Assembly (NCBI GenBank): GCA_030606385.1
Contig: JAUWGN010000018.1
Coordinates: 1-10,444 of the forward strand
Reading direction: 5' to 3'
From: Dehalococcoidia bacterium
Lineage (GTDB): Bacteria > Chloroflexota > Dehalococcoidia > GIF9 > AB-539-J10
DNA: 10,444 nucleotides
The first letter of the stretch is position 1. Every line of letters begins with the position of its first letter. Both the position numbers and the translations under genes were made by a program. Shown piece by piece: positions 5,184 through 10,444 of this stretch. The notes beneath the pieces were generated by a model. It had not been told where the DNA came from and ran no database searches. It worked only from the letters and a program-made list of their open reading frames with translations.

Positions 5184-6038
5184 TTACCTTAATGTGGGAC
5201 TTATTTGCTCATAAACCTTGGTGCTTGAGATATAAACATGCCCCAGGAGTTGCTGCACATCTCGAAGCTCAGCACCAGTTTGTAATTTATATGCCGCAAA
5301 ACTCTGCCGCAGGATCCGCGGGGTAACTTTACCACCAAGTCCAGCCTTAGAAGCATAATTCTTAACAATTTCCCAGAATCCCTGCCGGGTGAGTCTCTTG
5401 CCAAGCCGATTCAAAAATAGCGCTTTCTCCCCCTCATCATACAGGAGCTCAAACCTGGCACCATTGATAAAGTCCCGCAATAGCTTGGCAATATAAGAGT
5501 CAAACGGAATCCGCCTCTTTGAATTGCCATGAGAGCAATAAAGATAACGCTGCTCCGAATTAATGTCCTTGGTATCCAGCGATATTAACTCACTTACCCG
5601 CAAGCCTGTAGCATAAAGTAATTCTAACATCACCTTATCTCTTTTAGCCTCTGGAGTGGATAGCTTCGCTGACTCTGCCAACAAACAGCGAAACTCGGAG
5701 GGAGACAAGACAGACGGTGAACGCCTCTTAACCCTGGGAGATAGCAAACCTTGCGTCGGATTGTTCTTTGATTTGCCCACGTCGACCATGAACTTGAAGA
5801 ATGACTTCGTTGAGGCTATTTTCCGAGCTACCGTGGCTGAAGAATACTTTCTGTCCCTGAGGTTAAATAGATAGCCTTTCATCAGCTCATCGTTTGAGTC
5901 AATAGCACCATCACCTTTATTTGTCTCAATGAACGTCATCAATTGGTTTAAATCATTAGAATAAGCAGCCAGAGTATTCTGTGAACAACCTTTACTGTCA
6001 GCGAGGTATTCCAGAAAAGTGCCAACGTCTTTTCTCAT
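5184..6038 (-). CDS. Xer-type tyrosine recombinase with altered catalytic box
   Basis: The 284 residues have the layout of XerC/XerD (about 300): a core-binding domain at about 1-95 (NTLAAYSNDLNQLMTF, SATVARKIASTKSFFKFM) and a catalytic domain after about 108. The active-site set is R147 (ATGLRVSEL), K174 (GNSKRRIPF), R244, H267 (LLGHVYIS) and nucleophile Y276 (STKVYEQI). The box normally read HxxRH is RILRQ at 241-245, so the first histidine is arginine and the second is glutamine. Whether it resolves chromosome dimers or acts on another site is unknown; a housekeeping operon setting favours a chromosomal role. Its ATG lies seven bases after an extended -10 box. The GAGG just before it is too close to the ATG for a normal ribosome binding site. 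It heads the minus-strand cluster. Confidence 0.88.
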   Translation of the reverse strand: MRKDVGTFLEYLADSKGCSQNTLAAYSNDLNQLMTFIETNKGDGAIDSNDELMKGYLFNLRDRKYSSATVARKIASTKSFFKFMVDVGKSKNNPTQGLLSPRVKRRSPSVLSPSEFRCLLAESAKLSTPEAKRDKVMLELLYATGLRVSELISLDTKDINSEQRYLYCSHGNSKRRIPFDSYIAKLLRDFINGARFELLYDEGEKALFLNRLGKRLTRQGFWEIVKNYASKAGLGGKVTPRILRQSFAAYKLQTGAELRDVQQLLGHVYISSTKVYEQISPTLR

Positions 6039-6045
6039 TTACCTC

Positions 6046-6073
6046 ATTTTATCACATTTTTTGCCCGTGGCAA
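6046..6073 (-). promoter_or_regulatory. Promoter of the recombinase gene
   Basis: On the minus strand TTGCCA (6073-6068, five of six) is followed after 16 bases by TAAAAT (6051-6046, five of six), preceded by TG at the extended -10 position. Seven bases separate the -10 box from the ATG at 6038, so the transcript should start at or next to the start codon. Confidence 0.6.
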
Positions 6074-6089
6074 TCCCTGTTGTTACAAT
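6061..6089 (+). promoter_or_regulatory. Promoter of uvrC
   Basis: TTGCCC (6061-6066, four of six) is followed after 17 bases by TACAAT (6084-6089, five of six). The predicted start is near 6096-6097 and the GTG of uvrC is at 6098. It is interleaved with the divergent recombinase promoter: the two -35 boxes are one base apart. Confidence 0.55.
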
Positions 6090-6097
6090 ATTCAGTT

Positions 6098-7939
6098 GTG
6101 ACATCAGCAAAATTAGTGCTACAACTGAAAACTCTTCCCGCAAATCCTGGAGTATATTGGTTCAAAAATGAGCAGGAGAACGTGCTCTACGTAGGCAAGG
6201 CTGCCAACCTCAGCAATCGGGTAAGAAGCTATTTTATGGAACATAGAAATCTTCCCCAAAAAATTCAGCGATTAATGTCAAATGTAAGCGACATTGACTT
6301 TATAGTCACCAATTCCGAGCAAGAGGCATTGATATTAGAATTCAGCCTGATAAAAAGGCATCGCCCACGCTACAATGTTCGCCTAAAAGACGATAAAACT
6401 TTCCCCTATCTTAAAATAAATGTCACTGAAGATTGGCCCGGTGTTTATATTACTCGCCGTTTTCAGAAAGACCGTGCTAGATACTTCGGCCCTTTTGCCA
6501 GTGCCGGTTCCATTCGCAAAACATTGAGATTGATAAAGAAAATTTTCCCGTTTCGCTCCTGCACTAAAACCATCACCGGCAGAGACAAAAAGCCTTGCCT
6601 CGAATACTATATTCACCGATGCCTCGCACCATGTATTGGCGCTGTAACCAAAGAGGAATACCACGAGATGATAAATCAAGTTATTCAATTTCTAGAAGGC
6701 AAGCAGGAGCTAGTCCTTCGCCAATTAAATCAAAGAATGATGGATGCATCCCACTACCTCCAGTTTGAAAAGGCCGCTTTGCTTCGCGATCAAATCACGG
6801 CAATACAGAAGGTAATCGAGGCACAGAAAATTGCCGTCATTTTGAAAGGGGAACAAGACATTATCGCTTTAGCACAAAACAAGGGGCAGGCTTGTGTGCA
6901 GATATTCTTCATCCGCAGCAATAAGCTCGTTGGGCGCGACCATTTTATCATGGAAAATGTCCATGGTGAGACACCAAACGAAATAATTACCAGCTTCGTA
7001 AAGCAATATTACGCCTCATCGTCATATATTCCCCCTACAATATTGCTTCAACACCCGGTGAATGAACTTCCAACACTTTCCGAATGGCTCAAGAAACAAA
7101 GAGGAGGCAATATAAGCCTCCAAGTGCCGAAACGGGGGGCAAAGAGACAATTGATGAACATGGCGATTGACAATGCCAATAAAGGCTTGCAGCTAGCCAA
7201 AGCTAAGGAAATGAATCTACAAGCTATAACCTCGGGGTTGCAACAGCTCAAGGACAAACTCCGTCTGCCACGAATGCCGTTACGGATAGAATGCTACGAT
7301 ATTTCCAATATTCAAGGGGCGTTAGCCGTAGGCAGCATGATTGTTCTGGAGAAAGGGATACCCAAGCCAGCTCATTACCGCCGTTTCAAGATCAAAACAG
7401 TAACCGGTGCTGATGACTACGCCATGATCCAGGAAGTATTGAGACGGAGATTTAAAAGAGCCGCCGGTGCAAGGGAGCTTAACGAAACAACTCCACAGAA
7501 AGATAACTGGGCGATCAACCCAGACCTCATTCTCATCGACGGCGGTAAAGGACAGCTTAGCGCTGCGGTCAATGCCATAGAAGAATTAGGAATGCATTCT
7601 GTGCCGGTCGCCAGTCTAGCTAAGGAAAATGAAGACGCCTTCATGCCCGGCAGGGCAGAACCAGTTGATATCCCTAAGGACTCTCCTGCTCTGCACACGC
7701 TTCAAAGAGCGAGGGACGAGGCACATCGTTTCGCTATAAGCTATCATCGGAGGTTACGCAGCAGGAAAGGCATTGCCTCAGTGTTAGACGATATCCCCGG
7801 CATTGGACCAAAGCGAAAAAAGGCTTTGTTAACAAGATTTAAGTCAGTCAAGAGCATCAAGGAAGCCTCTCCAGAAGAGCTCGGTAAAACGAAAGGCATA
7901 ACACCTGCTTTAGCCAGAAACATCAAGGAATATTTATGA
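6098..7939 (+). CDS. uvrC: Excinuclease ABC subunit C
   Basis: UvrC makes both cuts flanking a DNA lesion in nucleotide excision repair with UvrA and UvrB. The 613 residues show all domains in order. The GIY-YIG nuclease is at about 13-95 (PGVYWF, then LYVGKAANLSNRVRSYF). Four cysteines at 155, 167, 175 and 179 match the positions reported to bind an iron-sulfur cluster in E. coli UvrC. A UVR motif that contacts UvrB lies near 200-240 (FEKAALLRDQI). The RNase H-like nuclease has D401 (ECYDISN), D439/D440 (GADDYAMI), D481 (LIDGGKGQL) and H543 (DEAHRF). A helix-hairpin-helix pair lies near 562-613 (LDDIPGIGPKRKKALL). The frame is open upstream to an ATG at 5981, but that lies inside the opposite recombinase gene, encodes no family sequence, and would place the promoter inside the gene. 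GTG 6098 is therefore preferred. Confidence 0.96.
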   Translation: MTSAKLVLQLKTLPANPGVYWFKNEQENVLYVGKAANLSNRVRSYFMEHRNLPQKIQRLMSNVSDIDFIVTNSEQEALILEFSLIKRHRPRYNVRLKDDKTFPYLKINVTEDWPGVYITRRFQKDRARYFGPFASAGSIRKTLRLIKKIFPFRSCTKTITGRDKKPCLEYYIHRCLAPCIGAVTKEEYHEMINQVIQFLEGKQELVLRQLNQRMMDASHYLQFEKAALLRDQITAIQKVIEAQKIAVILKGEQDIIALAQNKGQACVQIFFIRSNKLVGRDHFIMENVHGETPNEIITSFVKQYYASSSYIPPTILLQHPVNELPTLSEWLKKQRGGNISLQVPKRGAKRQLMNMAIDNANKGLQLAKAKEMNLQAITSGLQQLKDKLRLPRMPLRIECYDISNIQGALAVGSMIVLEKGIPKPAHYRRFKIKTVTGADDYAMIQEVLRRRFKRAAGARELNETTPQKDNWAINPDLILIDGGKGQLSAAVNAIEELGMHSVPVASLAKENEDAFMPGRAEPVDIPKDSPALHTLQRARDEAHRFAISYHRRLRSRKGIASVLDDIPGIGPKRKKALLTRFKSVKSIKEASPEELGKTKGITPALARNIKEYL

Positions 7940-7957
7940 GCTTAAAATTTTAAAAAA

Positions 7958-7966
7958 TGATAAAAT
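7958..7966 (+). promoter_or_regulatory. Weak candidate promoter of the membrane-protein gene
   Basis: TGATAAAAT is an extended -10 box identical to the one before the recombinase gene. No good -35 box lies upstream, and the surrounding DNA is so A+T rich that chance is likely. It would give a leader of about 33 bases before the ATG at 8006. The 66-base gap after uvrC shows no clear terminator. Confidence 0.25.
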
Positions 7967-8005
7967 TGAAGAGAAATATGAACATTTACTTTTTTTGAGC
8001 ATGAA

Positions 8006-8737
8006 ATGGATACTGGAACACGGCTCTTATTCAGCTTATGCGTAGCTCTTACATTTTGCATACTTATATCCTCGAATCCTAGTCCCGGTCAGGTAGAAAA
8101 TATCAAGCTATTCTCCATAACCCCCCTCTACTCACTTGATAAATTTGCATATGTTTTTGCCTTGTCTGTGTTTTTATTCTCCCTTTTCCTAGGTAAACTA
8201 CTTCCTTCTACAAGTAGTGGGACAACAAGAGACAAAGGATTTTTCCTTTTGAGTACCATATTTGGGGGGGGTTCTGCTCTCGCTTGGCTCGGTGGCAGTC
8301 TTGATACTCGACTTTTCTTCCTAGCCCTTTTCTACGGTGGATTTTTTGGAATGATTGAAGGTCTTTATAGGTCCTCATCTGTATCGTACTGGGTGGAAGA
8401 TATGGAAGATAATAGTTTAACTACCGAGGCAAAAATAGAACTACTTAAGCAGGAAAGCAATAAGAAGCTTGCCCTATTTCTTAGCTTAGTAGGAATAACG
8501 ATAACTTGTGGGATTGTGGGCTTTAAAGAGTTTGAACACATTTATCCAGATACAAATATGCTTGGCATACCTTTGATTCTTTGGCTTGGCTTTTGGTGTT
8601 TAAAAACATTGCAAGTGAGTGGTCAAATAAAGGAAAAATTAATACAGCTATATGACCAGAAGCATAAAGAAGAGGCTTCAACCCAATCAAAATTAGATAA
8701 GTTATATCACTATTTAAAAAGGGGAGAGAAAAAGTAA
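8006..8737 (+). CDS. Six-helix membrane protein, unknown function
   Basis: The 243 residues contain about six hydrophobic segments, near 6-23, 47-66, 78-97, 101-120, 154-173 and 185-203. They are separated by an acidic loop (about 130-150, VEDMEDNSLTTEAKIELL) and followed by a charged, helix-forming cytoplasmic tail (205-243) that may be a coiled coil. No catalytic motif or transporter signature was seen. Translation starts at ATG 8006; only a weak GAG precedes it, and an overlapping ATG at 8001 opens a 14-codon frame that is probably spurious. A run of eight G at 8264-8271 encodes glycines at the start of the third helix. The gene looks richer in A+T than uvrC before it. It stands alone on this strand between uvrC and the minus-strand operon. 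I do not recognise the family. Confidence 0.75.
   Translation: MDTGTRLLFSLCVALTFCILISSNPSPGQVENIKLFSITPLYSLDKFAYVFALSVFLFSLFLGKLLPSTSSGTTRDKGFFLLSTIFGGGSALAWLGGSLDTRLFFLALFYGGFFGMIEGLYRSSSVSYWVEDMEDNSLTTEAKIELLKQESNKKLALFLSLVGITITCGIVGFKEFEHIYPDTNMLGIPLILWLGFWCLKTLQVSGQIKEKLIQLYDQKHKEEASTQSKLDKLYHYLKRGEKK
8264..8271 (+). repeat. G8 homopolymer tract inside a coding sequence
   Basis: Eight consecutive G bases fall in the codons for residues 87-89 of the membrane protein. Gain or loss of one G would shift the frame and reach a stop within about 20 codons, removing helices 4-6 (TAG if one G is lost, TGA if one is gained). Confidence 0.9.
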
Positions 8738-8833
8738 CAAAAGGTATCCAATTTAATTTTTTAGTTGTATATGCATCAATTTATTTAGAGTTGACTCCGC
8801 ATAGCTTTCATACATTTACGGAAATTATTTATC

Positions 8834-9118
8834 TCAAGTGATTTTACCCTTGGCAAGCAACGCTTCATCAGTATAGAGTTCTTTATTGCTAGCATTAAAC
8901 TCGTGCTTCACCTGGGTGAGTAGTTTGTCTAAAGTGTAAATCTGAAGTTCCAGCTGAGCTAAAGCTAGCTCATAGATAAATTGAACATTATCAAGCAAAA
9001 CTAGTCCTTCGTCTAATTGGCTACCACGCCTGTCTCTATATGCCCAGAGGCGTGAACCTTCGGCTCGCTGGAGCATCCTCTTTCCTTCAAAACTTTGCGA
9101 GGATGATTCTTGATTCAT
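8834..9118 (-). CDS. Small helical protein coupled to the gene upstream, unknown function
   Basis: The 94 residues have no signal peptide or membrane helix. A basic, polar N-terminal third (RMLQRAEGSRLWAYRDRRG, 14-32) leads into a long amphipathic helix (about 36-75, with LLDNVQFIYELALAQLELQ) that looks able to pair with another helix. Its ATG overlaps the stop of the preceding gene as TAATG, sharing one base, so its translation is probably coupled and the two products may be made in matched amounts. An obvious hypothesis is that it binds the coiled coil of that partner. I do not recognise the family. The 96 bases between its stop and the membrane-protein gene hold no clear terminator. Confidence 0.65.
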   Translation of the reverse strand: MNQESSSQSFEGKRMLQRAEGSRLWAYRDRRGSQLDEGLVLLDNVQFIYELALAQLELQIYTLDKLLTQVKHEFNASNKELYTDEALLAKGKIT

Positions 9119-9909
9119 TAGATTCTTCTCGTGATTATCGCCGTATCAGGTTCTCCTAGTTCTTCAGGGGATAAGTTATACTCATGGTGATATTGCTCCT
9201 TCAATTGCTCTAGCTTGTCCTTGAGCAGCTTTACGATATGCTCCAATTCCCTAGATGCTTCTTCTACTTCTGTGATTTTTTGTTTCACGCTTTCCTCTTC
9301 CCTTATTTTAAGAAGGGAATTTCCATATTGCTCCCAAAACTTATGATACTTATGAGACTGTGGTAGCTCTTTAAAGTTGTCTATTATAAAGCTTACAAGA
9401 TATGTGGGAGCTTCTCGGTGAGCAAAAGGGAGGCGTTCACCCTCCTCAGCATTCTCATTAAACTCATCAAAAAGCACCTGACATTTCGTCTCGAATTTCT
9501 CACCGTAAATTACTTGGTCTAGCTGGCTTAATTTCTCTTGCAACTCCTCAATTTTCCTGTTATGCGCTGCTATTGCTTCCTTAATGTGTGGGAATTCTCT
9601 TAGCAGGTCGCTTAATATTATTTTTATCTCAGGCGGGTAGCGAGCTTCTAACGCGACCAATTTGTCAGGGCGCCGCAAATCGTGAACCCAACAATATGCT
9701 TTGCGTTCTAACGCTGCGATTTTGCTGTTTAGTTCAGCAATAAATGGCGTGAGTATCATTTTGACTCTCCCCACAATCCTGGGGCGCTCTCTATCCTTTC
9801 GCATTTCATTTAGCATCTTGTGTGTTGAGATAGCATAATAGATCGTCGCTACAGCTACAGTTACTGTTGCGCAGGCAGTTACTATTGTTGTCATCATCTG
9901 GGAACCCAT
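9118..9909 (-). CDS. Membrane-anchored coiled-coil protein, unknown function
   Basis: The 263 residues begin with one hydrophobic helix (about 7-27, ending ATIYYAIS). It is followed at once by a charged stretch MRKDRERPRI (36-45), which is common next to the membrane in single-pass anchors of many uncharacterised proteins. The rest is mostly helical and charged, with probable coiled coils near 112-135 and 205-242 and a middle part (140-195) of mixed character. The positive residues after the helix suggest the bulk lies in the cytoplasm. ATG 9909 has an AAAAGGA site about ten bases upstream; ATG codons 5 and 6 are alternative starts. The gene lies 25 bases after the DUF72 gene and overlaps the next gene by one base. 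No enzyme motif was seen. Confidence 0.72.
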   Translation of the reverse strand: MGSQMMTTIVTACATVTVAVATIYYAISTHKMLNEMRKDRERPRIVGRVKMILTPFIAELNSKIAALERKAYCWVHDLRRPDKLVALEARYPPEIKIILSDLLREFPHIKEAIAAHNRKIEELQEKLSQLDQVIYGEKFETKCQVLFDEFNENAEEGERLPFAHREAPTYLVSFIIDNFKELPQSHKYHKFWEQYGNSLLKIREEESVKQKITEVEEASRELEHIVKLLKDKLEQLKEQYHHEYNLSPEELGEPDTAIITRRI

Positions 9910-9934
9910 CTCGAAGACATCCTTTTCTAGGTGA

Positions 9935-10444
9935 TTATACCATCGCTTGCAGATAACCTGCTATTGTCAGGGCGTTTTTTACAGCAAAGGCTTCAGCATC
10001 GTTGTTGAAGTAGATATAAACAGCTTTCACTCCCTTGGCCAATTTAGCAATTTTTTTAGACCATTGGGAAAGCTCCTCATCGGAATAGCAGCTTGAATAC
10101 ATTCCTCCACTGCCATGAAATCGAATGTAGGCAAAATCGCTGGTAGCCACCGGAGGACAGGTGAAACCAGGCATATCGAAAACACACAGACCAACTTTGT
10201 ATCGTCTTAAGATTCCAAAAACAGCTTCATCAATCCAGGACTCGTGGCGGAATTCAAATACATGCCGGTATTCTTGAGGCAAACTGGATAAGAAACTCTC
10301 CAGCACCACGTCATTGCGTTTCATATTAGGCGGCAGCTGGTATAACAGCGGACCTAGCTTATTTTGAAGTAAGCAGGCTCGTGACAGGAAATTGTCCACC
10401 GCAGAGCCGATATTCCTCAGCTCATCTGTAACTTCACCAATTAC
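9935..10444 (-). CDS. DUF72 (YecE-like) protein, N-terminus beyond the window
   Basis: The open frame runs to the right edge of the window without a convincing start, so only the C-terminal 169 residues are visible. DUF72 landmarks are all in order: KLGPLLYQLPP (visible residues 29-39), EFRHESW (64-70), YIRFHG (106-111) and YIYFNND followed by KNA (143-158). A GTG at 10399 could be misread as a start, but family members have a large part of the TIM-barrel-like domain before this point, and the 15 codons upstream of it (ending DELRNIGSA) continue the helix expected there. The biochemical role of DUF72 proteins is unsettled. It precedes the coiled-coil membrane protein in the same direction and is likely to be in one transcript with it. 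Confidence 0.9.
   Translation of the reverse strand, partial: VIGEVTDELRNIGSAVDNFLSRACLLQNKLGPLLYQLPPNMKRNDVVLESFLSSLPQEYRHVFEFRHESWIDEAVFGILRRYKVGLCVFDMPGFTCPPVATSDFAYIRFHGSGGMYSSCYSDEELSQWSKKIAKLAKGVKAVYIYFNNDAEAFAVKNALTIAGYLQAMV

Noticed and set aside
5027..5326. Plus-strand frame of 99 codons
   Set aside because: It is antisense to the tail-anchored protein and the end of the recombinase and has no recognisable content of its own.
5981..6097. Upstream extension of uvrC to an ATG at 5981
   Set aside because: The additional 39 codons overlap the opposite recombinase gene, contain the uvrC promoter and do not match UvrC, which begins properly at GTG 6098.
8001..8045. Short frame of 14 codons starting at ATG 8001
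   Set aside because: It overlaps the start of the membrane-protein gene, has no family resemblance and has no better ribosome binding site.
1..10444. CRISPR arrays, insertion sequences or long direct repeats
   Set aside because: None were seen by reading; the only recombinase is Xer-like and sits in a housekeeping cluster without flanking repeats.

Overview
The window looks like a chromosomal stretch from a compact, moderate-GC bacterium. A Dehalococcoidia-like member of the Chloroflexota is my best guess. That rests on a homocitrate-synthase-family protein of the kind shown to be a Re-citrate synthase in Dehalococcoides, on short intergenic spaces, and on several start codons lying only 7-10 bases after a good -10 box (apparent leaderless mRNAs). 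The lineage is an inference; no rRNA or marker tree was available. Apart from a decayed gene pair at the left end the region is mostly housekeeping, with a less familiar block at the right.

Left end (1-445): the last codons of a gene entering from the left, then a polyamine-gene graveyard. A strong ribosome binding site and GTG begin an S-adenosylmethionine decarboxylase (SpeD) N-terminus that breaks off after about 43 residues. It runs directly into a frameshifted internal piece of an agmatinase (SpeB). Next comes a GreA-type elongation factor (446-1231, +) with an extra N-terminal domain of about 105 residues that resembles the core-binding domain of tyrosine recombinases.

Middle (1272-4915): a homocitrate/Re-citrate synthase-family gene (-) and argC (+) diverge from an 81-bp gap that holds both promoters and a perfect 10-bp inverted repeat. 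tRNA-Glu(UUC) follows argC, and its likely -10 box begins at the argC stop codon. A minus-strand cluster then reads, in transcription order, Xer-type recombinase, small tail-anchored protein, protein-L-isoaspartate O-methyltransferase, nitroreductase.

Centre right (6046-7939): uvrC diverges from the recombinase gene through interleaved promoters.

Right end (7940-10444): a six-helix membrane protein of unknown function with a G8 tract in its coding sequence, then a minus-strand operon entering from the right: a DUF72 protein (cut by the window edge), a membrane-anchored coiled-coil protein and a small helical protein coupled to it by a TAATG overlap. I could not assign functions to these last two or to the membrane protein.

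No CRISPR array, insertion sequence or rRNA was seen.
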